Positions 1 through 13,165 are shown, numbered from the stretch's first letter. The stretch: DNA of 64,000 bases from Lepus europaeus (GCF_033115175.1 NC_084830.1:115408709-115472708); one strand, 5' to 3'. The notes: generated from the letters alone by a model not told the origin. Translations and numbers: made by a program.

Positions 1-827
1 CTTTTTGCCCTCCAATGAAAAAGACAAATCTTGCGCTGCCTCTCATTAAGGAAAAAATAACTGCAAAGACAGCATATTTCTAGAGTAAACAAATCTCCCA
101 GAGGCTGTATTTTTGATAAGTATTTTTGCAGTGCTAGTTTGAAGGTTTAACGGTGTGTAGTGTTTCACTTTAATAGTCAGACTAGCAAGCTATAACAAAT
201 GCACTTTAAAAACTTTACACTCCGTGAGTTCTGCTTTGACAGGCCTTCCTGGGAATCAGGAGGTAATACAGCTTCTCAGTGAGCCATACTTACATTTCAA
301 GCTGAAGAGGAAATTACTCTTGAACCACTGGATCTGCTGGTAATTCGTGGCTCAGTTTATGGTGGCCTTTTAAATTTACCTTGTCTCACTAGTTTACCTT
401 CATATAGTCAGACAGGAGAGATTATGCAAACAATGATAACTGCTTACAGAAGGCAGTAGTACAAATTGGGGATTCAATACAGGGGCCTGTGTGAGCACGT
501 GAATTTACAGTAGACACCGATGGCATGGTTTTGGCCATTGTACAATGTTGCTTTTTTTTTTTTTTTTTTGCTAAGAGATGTAATAATTGAAGGCATTCCC
601 AAAGAAACAGAGCAAGAAATAAAAGCCATATGAATATTTTTATAGTAATTTCACCTGTAAATTATTTCCGCTGCAACTAACCCAGCTGGGATAGGTGAGT
701 ATTCCATGAACATAGGGGACACATACACTTGGATGCATTTTCTCAACAATGTTTGCATCTTTTTTTTAGCTCTCAATTCATGTATTAGACATGAGTCCCA
801 TCATTATTATTTCATTATTTTTAATAA
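1..827. other. Unassigned AT-rich sequence
   Basis: No gene, RNA or recognisable repeat family seen. It contains an 18-base T run at 552-569. Short open frames here have no recognisable protein character. Confidence 0.6.
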
Positions 828-1135
828 TGTGACATGCAGAGAGAGGCAGAGAGAGGGAGAAATAGAGGGAGAGATGTTTTGTCTGCTGGTCACACCCTAA
901 ATGTCTGCAAAAGCTAGGGCTGGGCCAGACCAAAGCAAACAGACTGGAAGTCAGTCAAGATCTCCCATATGTGTGGCATGGGCCCAAATTCTTGAACCAG
1001 CACTGGTTGCCTCCAAGGGTGTATAATAGCACAAAGTTGGAATCAGAAGTGGAACAAGGACTCAAACCAACATACTCTTTTATGGAACAAGGGAATCCTA
1101 AGAAGAACATTAACCACTGCACCAAACACCTGTTC
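828..1135 (-). mobile_element. Old CSINE copy, antisense
   Basis: Read on the minus strand this is a worn lagomorph SINE. The plus strand shows the GA-rich block (gagagaggcagagagagg), then ctgctggtcac, gctgggccagacc, tctcccatatgtg and finally taaccactgcacca, the complement of the tRNA-like head. Divergence is high and no target duplication was recognised, so it is an old subfamily member. Confidence 0.75.
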
Positions 1136-4100
1136 CTATTTTCAAAACTGAATGTGGGTTTACAAATGTGGGCTCTGACTGTTTGGAACCAAACTCCATT
1201 TCATTCTGACCACTTCTGCAAAATTTGTTGCCTTTTCCTGCCTTAGATCGTTCAGTTGTCAAGGGGGAGATAATAACAGTTCCTACCTTGAAATACTGAG
1301 AATTAGATAGCACAAATAGATTGCTTTGTATAGGAAGGATAATGATAGTTATAAATAACATTATACTATTATAAGAAAACAGTTTCCAGGAGTGCAAGAA
1401 ATATAAATGAGAAGGACTTAACTGCTCCCAAGAGTGTATGAGTTAGGATTTTTCTTGCAACAAATATTCAAAGTATATGAGAACTGGCTATGCCTGTTCA
1501 GGGATCAAGTTGCATGTGATACAACTCATAGTGAGACACAGAGCCAGGAAACTCCAGAATCAGTAACCCTAACAGCCATCAGGCATCAGGTCCACTGTGC
1601 CGTTTCTCACCCTGTGGGGCTCCACAGGCTCCTCTTGGCTCATGTGCTTTAGTCGGCTCACTACCTTCCTCTGATTCTCTCTACATGGTGTCCATATAGC
1701 TCCAGAGAACATATGTCCTTGGTTGTAGCCACATGCAGACTGACCAGACAGAGGCAAACTTTCCAGCTTGGACTAGGAGCCCACTCCTGCCTGATTCGTT
1801 CATCTTCAGCAAAGGGTTTAGGCACTTAGGAAGCTACCCCTTCGAGTAGATGCAGAACTTTTTAGAGACTGAGGAATATAGAGTGCAGGCCAAATTTCTT
1901 GAAAGATAATGAATATAATATACATAATGATTATAAATTTGGGCTAGGTAAAAAACTTAAACAGTAGCGCTGCCTTAAACAAAGCTTCCTGTTCACTTAG
2001 CATTGTTTGTTTTTTCCCTCCTACTAGTGGGTTGAAATACTTCTTAAAAGTGTTAGACCATGTACACCTTGGAAAGTACATTGTAGAAAATCTAATTTAT
2101 TTTTCCCATGATTCATGAGCAGCCTCAAGGCTAAAAATTGGTTCACTAGAGATCAGAATTAATCTTGACTGATCCTAGTCACATGGTAGAAAATATTTTA
2201 TTCACTTATAACTCTTTTGTTACTGCTATTGTACTTCTTATGAAATTCTTTATCCTTCAACTGAAGCTCAAGAAGAAAGAGAAAACAATGTTGACTAATT
2301 GAGTTTTCCAGTTAATCACTGGTTGCCTCTATTTAGAACCTCGGTGGATTTTCAGAGGAGATTCACAAGGAAATCCTGTTGGGTGTGATACAACTTAATA
2401 AGTGTGATGCAGGGAGCTTTCTAAAAAGAAGCATTCCATGGGGAGTTTCACAAAACACCACTGACTATAGATGGTACTCAGACATCCATGGATTAGAATG
2501 CTGCTTTTGTGTGATAAGAAAACCTAAATTTATAGTAGGCTAGAAGGACCAGCGGTAAATACATTCCTTTCTGAAAATGCAGTGGAAGAGAGGGATGAAA
2601 GTATCCTCAAGGGTCTGTAAAATGTTCTTGGTGCTGCAATCCAGGCACCCTGCACCTGCCGAGTACAGACTGATGCACAGAGAGCTGACAAAGTGTCAAA
2701 ATGTTCTTAACCATACTTCCAAAAGTTTATGCTTTCAGCAAAAATGAAAATTAAACTAGCTAAAATCCTTTTATTTCAGTTGCTAATCTTATAGGATAAA
2801 CATCAATTTATTATTAATTTATCATTTATCATATATAGGGAATGAATCAAAATTACATATTATTACACAAGAAAAAGATGAATTGTAAGCACATAAAAAC
2901 AGAATACAGATAAAATAAATTGAAATAAAAATATTTTCATAGCTCTTGCTAGGAGTGATTTTTGCAGATTTATGACATCTACCCACCCTGCTTCTATGTA
3001 GGGAAGGTACTTTTAGAAATCATGTTTAGATATAAATTATTAACCAATCAGTGCTACTGAAGATCAAGTGGAAACATTTTGTACTACGACTAGAGGCAGG
3101 GAAGAAACTGGGAAGTTAAAATGATGAAGTGACAACATTTCTCCCCTAAAAGAATTGATGATATTCCTAGAAAATAAGGAATTAGGGAAACTAAGCCATT
3201 AAAGGACAAAATAATGGAATAAAATGTTAAATCATGTAGTCATGAGAGAGTTGATCTTCTTTGGGGCTTATACATGGCCTTCCCTGTGAGAGATGCAAGA
3301 TGCATTTCCAGGCTGGATTATAACACCGTCTCTACAACTTCAAAACTGGAAAATTAATGAAGAGTTTTATCAGTAGCTGTTTACTTCTAACAAAGAGCCA
3401 TATGGCCAAAAAAATTGACAATTCACGACGGTGTGCTATTTGTATAGCAAAATAAATAAATAAAGTAACTTTAATAGTCTTATTTAATATGAGAAGTGAA
3501 ATTAAGGACCGTATCGGCAGATATCTTGATGGTGACAATCTTACAATTTGAAAAATTTCATTACTTAATTTTCCCCAAATACTTTTCTTGTAATAAGATT
3601 TGTTCTCCTAAAGAACTGAAAGTCAGCAGTGGGATTTAAAGAAAGCAACATAAAGCCTTCTTGCCTTTGGAAAAAAAATAAATGAAGTAAATCACGGGCA
3701 GGATTAGAGCAGATTTATAAATCAGCCAAGATCAAAACATAGATGCACCTGGCCTATGGTAGAAAATACAAAGCTTCTACACTTTCCAGGATTAGTATTC
3801 TCTTTGATCTTGATGTTCCTACAGATCACTATACATACTAAAGTGATAATTGTCAATTAGAGGTAAAAAATTAAAAGTAATAAATGATTATTTTTCCTGG
3901 CATTCAGCATAACTGTGAGAGTGTCCAGAATTTAAATGGAAGAAGTCTGAAAACCACTGGGAAAATCATAGATCTCCAATTTCTTAGAAAACTGGTGTCA
4001 ACAACTCAGAAGTAGACTCTGGAGACTCGTATATAAATCTACATTACCTGCAGTTTTGATATTAAATAAGAAATGATACCACAAAAAATCATTGTTAAAA

Positions 4101-4191
4101 TTTTAGGAATTAATAAATGAATGGCATAAATCCTAAAGGGTTATCTTTGATGAAACCTAAAGACTTAAAAGATTACATCCTACAAATAATT
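1136..4191. other. Unassigned single-copy-like sequence
   Basis: About 3 kb without an assignable repeat. The part at 1490-1760 is less AT-rich (gggctccacaggctcctctt) and could be an old, unrecognised repeat. The rest is AT-rich. No splice-flanked open exon could be supported. Confidence 0.5.
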
Positions 4192-4513
4192 TTTTAAAGG
4201 ATTTTATTTATTTGAAAGGTAGAATTACAGAGAGAGAGGGACATACTGAGAGAAAAGTCTTCCATCTGCTGGTTAACTCCTCAAATGGCTCCAGTGGTCA
4301 GACCTGGGCTGAACCAAAGCCAGGACCCAGGAGCTTTCTCAGGGTCTCTTATGCAGGCACAGGGGCCCAAGCAACAGGACGATCTTCCACTACTTTATCA
4401 TGCCATTGCAGAAAGCTGGACTGGAAGTGGCGCAGTTGTGACACTAACAGCACCCATATGGGATGCTGGCACCACAGGAGGAGGCTTAGCCTATTGTGTC
4501 ACAGTGCTAGCCC
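4192..4513 (-). mobile_element. CSINE, antisense, near full length
   Basis: Starts on the plus strand with tttatttatttgaaaggtag and a GA-rich block, passes through agccaggacccaggagc and cacccatatgggatgctgg, and ends at cacagtgctagccccc, the complement of the SINE 5' head. Moderately diverged. It lies just upstream of the L1 that follows. Confidence 0.88.
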
Positions 4514-4614
4514 CCAAAGAATTTATATGAAAAATAAAAAGATCTGTTAACATTGAAAATTATCAGCAAATTTAATCTGATGTTATTATCTTCTTTAATC
4601 ATCCTTTCAAATGT

Positions 4615-7600
4615 GTTGGTTTTCATGATTCCATATATGGGGGATCTAAAAAACTCCACTAAGAGATTACTGAAAATCGTAGAAAAGTTTGATAAAGTAG
4701 CAGGATATAAACTCAATACACAAAAATCAACAGCCTTTGTATACACAGACAATGCCACGGCTGAGAAGGAACTTATCAGATCAATCCCATTCAGAATAAA
4801 TTTAAAAAAATCTTGGAATAAATTTAACCAAGGATGTTAAAGATTTCTATGATGAGAATTATAAAACATTAAAGAAAGAAATAGAATACAAAAAAAAGGA
4901 AAAATCTTCCATATTCACGGATTAGAAGAATCAATATCATCAAAATGTCCATTCTTCCAAAAACAATTTACAGATTCAATGAAATACCAATCAAAATACC
5001 AAAGACATTCTTTTTTTTTTTTTTTTTTTTTTTTGGACAGGCAGAGTTAGACAGTGAGAGAGAGAGAGACAGAAAGAAAGGTTTTCCTTCTGTTGGTTCA
5101 CCCCCCATATGGCTGCTACAGCTGGCGCTGTGCCAATCCGAAGCCAGGAGCCAGGTGCTTCTCCTGGTCTCCACATGGGTGCAGGGCCCAAGTACTTGGG
5201 CCATTCTCCACTGCATTCCCAGGCCACAGCAGAGAGCTGGGCTGGAAGAGGAGCAATTAAGACAGAACCCGGTGCCCTGATTGGGACTAGAACCTGGGGT
5301 GCCAGCGCCAATGGCGGATGATTAGCCTAGGGAGCCACGGTGCTGGCCCAAAGACATTCTTTTCAGATCTAGAAAAATGATGCTGAAATTCATGTGGAGG
5401 CACAGGAGACCTTGAATAGCTAAACCAATCTTATACAACAAAAAGAAAGCCAGAGGCATCACAATACCAGATTTCAAGACATGCTACGGGGCGGTTATAA
5501 TCAAAACAGTCTGGTACTGGTACAAAAACAGATGGATAGACCAATGGAACAGAATAGAAACACCAGAAATCAATCCAAACATCTACAACCAACTTACATT
5601 TGAACAAGGAGCTAAAACCAATCCCTGGAGCAAGGACAGTCTCTTCAACAAATGGTGCTGGGAAAAATGGATTTCCACATGCAGAAGTATGAAGCAAGAC
5701 CCCTACCTTACACCTTACACAAAAATCCACTCAACGTGGATTAAAGATCTAAATTTATGACCTGACACCATCAAATTATTAGAGAACACTGGAGAAACAC
5801 TGCAAGATATTGGCACAGGCAAAGACTTCTTGGAAAAGACTTCAGAGGCAAACGCAGCTGAAGCCAAAATTAACAACTGAGATTTCATCAAATTCAGAAG
5901 TTTCTGTACTGCAAAAGAAGCAGTCAGGAAAGTGAAGAGGTAAATGACAGTATGGGAGAAATTATTTGCAAACTATGCAACTGATAAAGAATTCATAATC
6001 AGAATCTACAAAGAGATCAGAACATGTCAAGCAACCCAGTTAAAAGCTGGGCCAAGGACTTAAACAGACATTTTTCAAAAGAGGAAATCCAAGTGGCCAA
6101 CAGATACATGAAAAAATGTTCAGGATCACTAGCCATTAGGAAAATGCAAATCAAGACCACCCAGGTTAGAATGGTTCACATACAGAAATCTACCAACAAC
6201 AGATGCTGGTGAGGATGTGGGGGAAAAGGTACCCTAATCCACTGTTGATGGGAATGCAAACTGGTAAAGCCACTATGGAAGACAGTTTGGAGATACCTCA
6301 AATCTGAATATAGTCCTACAATATGATCCAGCCATCCTACTCTTTGGAATATACCCAAGGGAAATGAAATTGGCAAATAAAAGATATATCTGCACCTCCA
6401 TGTTTATTGCAGCTCAATTCACAATAGCTAAGACATGGAATCAACATAATGCCCATCAACAGAACAATGGATAAACAAATTATGGGATATGTACCTATGG
6501 AATACTACACAGTGGTAAAAAAATATCTAGTCATTTGCAAAAGAATGGATTACTTTGAAATAAGCCAGTCCCAAAAGGACAAATATTGTATGTTCTCCCT
6601 GATCTGTGACAACTAACTGAGCACCTTTAAGGAAACCTGTTGAAGTGAAATTGATACTATGAGAAGCAATGACTTGAACAGCCTTTGTCTTGACTGTCAA
6701 GTAACAGTTTATTATTTTATTTTTTACTATTTTATTTTTCTATTTAATACCACTGTTTGAGCACTTTACTTAACACAGAATGATTCATAGGTATTTAAAA
6801 TCCAATTTAAAATAGAGCCCAGTAAAAAATAGGAGTGGAAATAAGAGAGGGAAGAGATGTGTACAGTTTGGCACATGTTCCCGCGGACTTAACCATAAGG
6901 GTAAAGCTAAAATCTTGCCATGGGACTCAAAATCCCATTAAGCTGGGTAGTACTAATACCATCTTACTAGTTAAGGTGATCATTTTAAGTGTGTAACCAA
7001 TCATATAGACAGGAATAATGGTAAAAGGGGTCACATAAATAAGACCAAGTGTCTGCTAATAACAATAGATAGAATTAAAAAGGAGAGAATGATTCAACAT
7101 GGGAAACAGGCCACAGAGCAGACCCATAGAATGACAAAAGCCCTAAATGGCACTCTGACCTCAGAATCAGCCCTTAAGGCATTCAGATCTGGCTAGAAAG
7201 CCCATGAAAGCATTTCAAGCATGGCAAGCCAAGACACTGTGGCAAAAAATGATCTACATGAAAGATCTCTGTGAGTGAGATCTCAGTGAAGAGATGGACC
7301 ATCAAAGAAGGATGTACTTTTCTCTGAAGGGAGGAAAGAACTTCCACTTTGCCCATGGTGCTGTCTAAATACTGACAGAGTTTTTTATGGACTCAAAGCC
7401 TTCCATAGCCTTGGCAGCTCATGAAAAGAGCCTTGAGTGATTATTGACATCAAAAATAAGAGTGTCAATTGTTAAGTCAACAACAGGAGTCACTGTGCAT
7501 CTGCTCCCCATGCATGACCTATGCGAATTAATGGTAAAACTTGTCTTCAAACAGTACTTTATACTTTGTGTGTCTGTGTGGGTACAAACTGTTGAAATCT

Positions 7601-7797
7601 TTACTTAGTATAGAGTAGACCTTTAGTATATAAAGATTATTAAAATTGAATCTTAATGAAGGATGGGATGGGAGAGGGAGTAGGAGGAGGGATGAGAGTA
7701 GAGTTGGAAGGGTAGGTATGAGGGGAAGAATCATTATATTCCTAAAGCTGTACCTGTGAAATTCATATTTATTAAATAAAAGCTTTCTAAAAATGTA
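4615..7797 (+). mobile_element. 5'-truncated L1 (LINE-1), ORF2 C-terminus plus 3' UTR
   Basis: Non-LTR retrotransposon remnant on the plus strand. Translated pieces match the end of L1 ORF2: KVAGYKLNTQKS near 4700, [19 protein letters not shown] at 4945, and KSWAKDLNRHFSKEEIQ at 6045. The ancestral ORF2 stop is the TAA at 6614-6616. In-frame stops and shifts make it dead. The 3' UTR (about 6617-7797) has a polypurine stretch at 7660-7740 and ends at the AATAAA-type signal near 7776. It is interrupted by a CSINE at 5011-5349. ORF1, endonuclease and most of the reverse transcriptase are absent, the usual 5' truncation. The exact 5' break is uncertain. Confidence 0.88.
5011..5349 (-). mobile_element. 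Young CSINE inserted in L1, antisense
   Basis: It has a 24-base T run at 5011-5034 (the complement of the poly(A) tail), then the GA block and the SINE body, ending at gtgctggcc. The 10-base sequence AAAGACATTC flanks it at 5001-5010 and 5350-5359, a perfect target-site duplication that can be extended into the T run. It interrupts the L1 ORF2 sequence, so it postdates that L1. Its intact tail and uncommon body variant point to a recent insertion. Confidence 0.93.
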
Positions 7798-7799
7798 TT

Positions 7800-8000
7800 G
7801 GTTTTTATTATTTATTTGAAAGGCTGGGAGAGAGAGACCATGTATCTGATGATTTACTCTATAAACACCCACAACAACCAGAGCTGGGCCAGGTCAGAGC
7901 CAAGAGCTGAGAACTCAGTATAGGTCTCCCAAGTGGGTGACAGGGATTCAAACACTTGACCAATAATTCCTGCTTCTCAGGTTTTAAATAAGTAGAAAGT
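7800..8000 (-). mobile_element. CSINE fragment, antisense
   Basis: Plus strand shows ttatttatttgaaaggctgg, ccagagctgggccaggtc, aagagctgagaactc and gtctcccaagtgggtgacag. The tRNA-like head is missing, so only the 3' two thirds remain. It abuts the L1 3' end. Confidence 0.75.
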
Positions 8001-8606
8001 TGGAATTCATATGGGAGATGCAAGGGATAGAGAAGGAAGCAGAAGAGAGAGGTTCCTGTTTTTCTTGGATTTTTAACAAGTTCAGCAAATACTGCTGGTG
8101 GTAAGAATGCTCAGATGGCAGTCTAATATTCATGTATGGGTTCAATAGGAACATGTTACTATCATTATTTAGCAAAGTCCTTGCATTTAAAAGGATCAAA
8201 GAACAAATAAAGCAAATGTAGTCATGAGATGCATAAAATTAGTACCTGTTCAAACATCACTTCTCACATAATAAAAAAGTTAATGAAAAGTAATGCTCCT
8301 AATGTAAAAATAGAAGGAACATGATTACACAAATGTATTGAAGGGAGACTTGTCCCAAAGATGAAATTATTTATGAGACAAGGTTATTTTTAGAAAATGA
8401 TGCCTAGAATTTTTGAGAATGCTTGAGTAGAGTTGGAATTCTTATTCTATCAAATATGAGTTCTGAAATTTTTTTCAGGCTTGGATTCATAAAATGGGAC
8501 ACTGACAGTTTTGATTCAACAGTGATACTGTGAGAATGAGAGAAGGCAAGGTCTGTAAGGGGCTTATAATAGAGGCAGACACATCATGAGTATTCAGTAA
8601 GTGTTA
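8001..8606. other. Unassigned sequence
   Basis: AT-rich, with no gene or repeat family recognised. Confidence 0.5.
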
Positions 8607-8925
8607 TGGGGCAGACAGTCACCTAGTTTTTAAGATACTCATGCATTTATGAGAGTACCCAGGTTTAAATCATGGTTCCACTTCTGATTACAGCTTCCTG
8701 CTAATATTAATCCTGGGAGGCAGTGGTGATGGATCAAAAAATTGTAACCTTGCCGCCCATGTTGCAGACCTGGACTGTGCTTCTGGCTTCTGCTTTGGCC
8801 GGACAGAACTCTGGCCATTACAGGCTTTTGGTGAGTGAATCAGTCAGCAGGTGGCAATTCTTGCTTTCTCCTCCCTCCTTCTTTCTCTGCCTCTCTAATA
8901 AATAAATGGGAAAAAAATTAAAGGC
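8607..8925 (+). mobile_element. Old CSINE copy
   Basis: Degraded plus-strand SINE with an old-type body: acagcttcctgctaat, ctgggaggcagtggtgatgg, gcagacctgg, gtgagtgaatcagtcagcag, a CT-rich block and the aataaataaatgggaaaaa tail. Confidence 0.72.
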
Positions 8926-9789
8926 CAGAAAACAAGCAAATCATGACCATAAAAAAGTTTATTTGAAGAAAAACATAATAAGCCTATATTTTAAGAGAAT
9001 ATGATTTTGTATTAAAATGTTAATAGAAGCCATTAAGAAAGTTGATGAAGCCCTTGAATATTTCAGTGCTCATGACCTCGACTATGATGTTGATGCAAAA
9101 GTCAAAGAAAAGTAAACAAAAGCATATGTTTCTGTCATTCAATTTAGTAAATCTCATAGATTAAAATTATCAATTCTTATTTTCTGAGAAATACTTACAA
9201 GGTAATTTTTAAAACAAAAATTACTTTTAGTTCTTAATTTCTTTTTTTCATTTAAAGTACAAATCAAACTTGTTTATACTCTTTACTATGACATTTCCAT
9301 GTTAAGTAGATTCACTTGCACTTTTTCTGCTAATTCAAATATTAACATAGAGAAATTCTTATATGTTCTTATTCTATATGTTCTTATACATATACACACA
9401 TTTCCTATTTGCCACAATGGATTATTTATGTATGTGTAACCAATAAAAGTACAAATAAATTTTCATACAAGAGAAATAAAATTAACTATGTCTTCAGAAA
9501 GTGGATACTAAATTCAACTCACAAAAACACTACCCAACCAATTAATTATTTGAAAATTTTAGCTGGGAAATTATGCATGATCTAATACCAATATTTGGAC
9601 TTACTCAGTTATTTAGAGTATCTTACACATACACACATGTGTAATATTTACATGAAAAATCACAAGTACAACTTTCAAAAAAAAGTTCAATGTTCTAATA
9701 GTAGAATATAGAAAAGGCTGGAAGGCAGATATGTTGGATGTCTTACTATCATAAATGAAAGAAGAAAATATAAGGAAAATATTTCAGGT
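8926..9789. other. Unassigned AT-rich sequence
   Basis: No gene or clear repeat. Contains short ATA/ACA-rich patches around 9370-9400 and 9620-9640. Confidence 0.5.
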
Positions 9790-10470
9790 CACTAATGGAT
9801 ACAGAGTTTATGGATCAAATCCCAAAAGTACAGGCAACTAAAGCAAAACTAGACAACGCAGTTATAGTAAACTAAGAATCTTCTGCATAGCACAGAAAAC
9901 GTATCAATAAAGTGAAAAGACATCTGACAGAAAGCAAGAAAATATTTGCAAACTATTTCATCTAGCTAAAGACTAATCTGGTATATACAAGGAACTCAAA
10001 AAACTAACAATAAATAAAACTGGAAATCTAGTTAAGAAATGGGCAAAGGATCTGAATAGTTATTTCTCAAAAGAAGAAATGCAGGGGCTAGCACTGTGGC
10101 ATAGCGAGTAAAGCCACTGCCTGCAGTGCTGACATCCCATATGGGCACCAGTTTGAGTACCAGCTGTTCCACTTCTGATCTAGCTATTTTGTGTCCTGAG
10201 AAAGCAGTGAAAAATGGCCCAAGTCCTTGGGCCCCTGCACCCACGTGGGAGACCTGAAAGAAGCTCCTGGTTCCTGGCTCTGGAATGGCGCAGCTCCAGC
10301 CATTGTGGCCAGCTGGGGAGTGAACCAGTGGATTGAAGACCTCTCTCTCTCTGCCTCAGCCTCTCTGTAACTCTTCCTTTAAAATAAAATAAATAAATCC
10401 TTTAAAAAGAGAAGAAATGCAAATGATGAACAAATACATGAAAATGTCCCACTATTACATTTGTTAGTAT
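9790..10470 (+). mobile_element. Old L1 ORF2 fragment split by a CSINE
   Basis: Typical L1 ORF2 C-terminal DNA is recognisable: atatttgcaaactatttcat near 9940, then taagaaatgggcaaaggatc and tctcaaaagaagaaatgca, resuming after the CSINE as aaatgatgaacaaatacatg. It is more diverged than the L1 at 4615-7797 and stops without a 3' UTR. Confidence 0.75.
10084..10409 (+). mobile_element. CSINE inserted in the L1 fragment
   Basis: Near full-length plus-strand copy from ggggctagcactgtggcat to the AAATAAATAAATCC tail. AGAAGAAATGCA occurs immediately before (ending 10083) and after (10410-10421), a 12-base target duplication of L1 sequence. Confidence 0.93.
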
Positions 10471-10566
10471 AACTGACAATTTAGACATGATGCAGCCTTT
10501 AAATATTTCTACTTAGTAATAGAGCACTACATTTTTGTGATATCTATCTGATTCAAATATGAAGTC

Positions 10567-10692
10567 ATCAAAAAGTTTGTGGAAAATATATATTATTTCA
10601 AACCTTTGTATATATCTCAATTTTTTCCACCAAATATAAACATACATTTTAATTGCCTTTTTTCAAGAAATTTTTGAAGTACCTCATATCAT
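10567..10692 (-). mobile_element. Mariner-like miniature element, copy 1
   Basis: A short unit whose two ends are imperfect inverted repeats: atcaaaaagtttgtggaaa at the left and tttttgaagtacctcata at the right. The minus strand begins ATATGAGGTACTTCAAAAA, followed by an internal GTTTATATTTGGTG-like core. The same architecture appears on the plus strand at 60262-60379. Length and terminal sequence suggest a Tc1/mariner-type nonautonomous transposon; the family name is not certain. Confidence 0.55.
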
Positions 10693-10981
10693 GGAACTTA
10701 ATTCTATGCAAATTCACTGAAAATTTGAGTTGAAAAAACCTCTAATCTTTGTCTAAAATCCCTACTTACCACAAATCATATAACTAGGGAAATATCATTA
10801 TATATGTATTAACTGCTTCTAAAAATTATAATAAAGGATAAAAGATGTATAGTCTTTGAATTATTTCATAGTAAACAATAATCAAGTAATCATTTTAACT
10901 CAAACCATCTTAGATTATCATATACAATGTAGACACCACAAGAGAAATCATTTGAAGTTTACTTATAAAAGTATATGACAT

Positions 10982-11312
10982 GGGGCTGGCTCTGTAGCAT
11001 AGTGGGTAAAGTTTCTGCCTGCAGTGCCAGCATCCCATATGGGCTTTACTTCAAGACCCAGCTGCTCCACTTCTGATCCAGCTCTCTGCTTGGCCTGGGA
11101 AAGCAGTAGAAGATGGCCCAAGTCCTTGGGCCCCTGCACCCATGTGGGAGACCTGAAAGAAGCTCCTGGCTCCTGGCTTCTGATCAACGCAGCTCCAGCT
11201 ATTGCAGCCAACTGGGGAGTGAACCAATGGATGGAAGACCTCTCTCTCTGTGTGCTTCTCCTTCTCTCTGTGTAACTCTGACTTTCAAATAAATAAATAA
11301 ATCTTTAAAAAC
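10982..11312 (+). mobile_element. CSINE, near full length
   Basis: Plus-strand copy from ggggctggctctgtagc to the AAATAAATAAATAAATC tail. AAGTATATGACAT (10969-10981) is repeated as AAGTATATTACAT (11313-11325), a 13-base target duplication with one mismatch. Confidence 0.92.
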
Positions 11313-11799
11313 AAGTATATTACATTGATTGTTTCCTCAAATATTCTGAAATTATTAATAGTTTATTTTCAGCAAAACATGCAGATCTTAATTTTATAAT
11401 TTTATGAGTGTTTATACATGCATATGCTTTTGTAGCCCAAACCTTTATCATGATGTAGAATCTCACTGTTCCAGAAAGACTACTGATCCAGTTCTTAATT
11501 TCTCCCCATGTTCTCCTTACAGGCAATCACTGTTAGCCCATTCCTTACTCCTGAAATTCACATAAATAGATTGAATGGCACCCTATGCATTATTTTGCTT
11601 TCTGTTTTTCCCCCCTGTTAGCATATTTTAAGATTCACTAGTATTGATCCATGTGTCACTAATCTGTTCCTTTTTAATGCTGGGTAGTACTACATTACAA
11701 GCAGATACAGCACAATTTCTTTATTCATTCCTCTCTGTAATGACATTTTTTTTGTTTCTATTACTTAGTATACAGGAACACTTTATATGTCTATTTTTT

Positions 11800-12136
11800 A
11801 CAAGATTTGCTAATTTATTTGACAGAGTGACAAAGAGAGAGAGAGGAAGACAGAGGGAGAGGTTTTCCATATGCTAGGTCACTTCCCAGACAGCTGCCAA
11901 AGGGCTTCAGGAACTGGGGTTGAGCGAATCTGAAGCCAGGAGCCCAGAACTCCATTCAGGTCTCCCACATGAGTGGCATAGGCCAAAGCACTTGCGCCTT
12001 CTTCCACCGCTTTCCAAGCTGCCCTAGCTGGGAGCTGGATCAGAAGCAGAGCTGGCCGGAGTGGGACCAGCACATGGAAACAGGATGCCACTGTTGCAAG
12101 CAGTGACTTAACCCACTGAGCCACAATGCCAGCCCC
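11800..12136 (-). mobile_element. CSINE, antisense
   Basis: Plus strand starts caagatttgctaatttattt with a GA block, passes agccaggagcccagaac and ends aacccactgagccacaatgc then cagcccc. It splits the ancient L1. Confidence 0.88.
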
Positions 12137-12229
12137 TCCAGTCCTCTATTTTTCAAAACCATATAATGTTATGCCTTTTTTCCTTTTTCTTGAGTACATA
12201 TACGTGAGAGGTCAAAATTATGGCTCTTT

Positions 12230-12775
12230 GAAGATGTCCACACCCACAATATGTGAATATGTTTTGTTACATGGCAAAGAGACTTTGAAGCTGTGACTAA
12301 TGCTAAAATATAGTGGAGATGAGAGCTGTTCACGCAAGGAGCCCCTGAAATCTGTTTGGCAGTTCCTTAAGGCTAAATATGAAGATTCATATGTGCAAGG
12401 GGAGAGAGAGAAATTATTATGAATTATTTGTGTGGGCCCAATTTAAACACATGTATCCTTCGATGTGGAGAACCATTCTGGCCAGCAGTCAGAGGGATGA
12501 GTGACAAAGGAAGCGAGGTCAGAGAAAGGCAACACCAATGGCTTTGAAGACAGAGGATGGAGGTCATGATCGAAGAGATGCAGACAAACTCGAGAAACTG
12601 TAAGAGACAATAATCTGCCCAAGAGTTTCCAAAAAGAAACAGAGACCAGCTGACATCTCAGTCCTAATCTGGTGATGTTCATGTTGAACATTTGATATAC
12701 AGAACTGTAAAACTACAAATTTGTGTCGTTTTAAAGCCACCGTGTTCACGATAATTTGTAATTATCACTAGTGAT
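12230..12775 (+). mobile_element. MLT1-type LTR (ERVL-MaLR), plus strand
   Basis: Shows the MLT1 order of landmarks: tatgtgaatatgttttgtta, catggcaaagagactttg, gtgtgggcccaattt, cagtcagagggatgag, and near the 3' end cagaactgtaaaactacaaa followed by gttttaaagccaccgtg. The 3' terminus is degraded. These LTRs are ancient in placental mammals, so it predates all lagomorph SINEs here. No internal coding region accompanies it. Confidence 0.68.
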
Positions 12776-13057
12776 CAAAAATGTACCCTGTGACTTTATC
12801 AGTATATAGGTCTGTTTCCAAAGAGGGTACATCAAGTTAAACACTTCAAGTGGTTAACATTTTCACCAGCATTTGGTAAAAACAGTTTTGAATTCTAATA
12901 ATTTCAATGGGTGCACAGTACTGCTGTATTGTAGCTTTAATTTGCATATTAATGGAGACCAAAAATGTCTGGTAATTTTTTGATGTGCTTATTCTTAATT
13001 TTTGTATGTACTTGTAGGCAGATTCCAAATGCTTGCCCAAAGAATTTTGCTCAATTT

Positions 13058-13114
13058 TTTTAATGAAATTTTTAATTATTTTTTATTTGAAAGGCGAAGA
13101 GAGAAGACACACAC

Positions 13115-13165
<51 letters not shown>

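Noticed and set aside
1490..1760. Possible ancient repeat or exon (gggctccacaggctcctctt)
   Set aside because: No colinear set of landmarks and no conserved reading frame could be shown.
4553..4840. 95-codon frame with polymerase-like residues
   Set aside because: It is a piece of a dead L1 ORF2, reported as part of that element and not as a gene.
6024..6212. 62-codon frame with a KSWAKDLNRHFSKE stretch
   Set aside because: L1 ORF2 C-terminal remnant with flanking stops and shifts.
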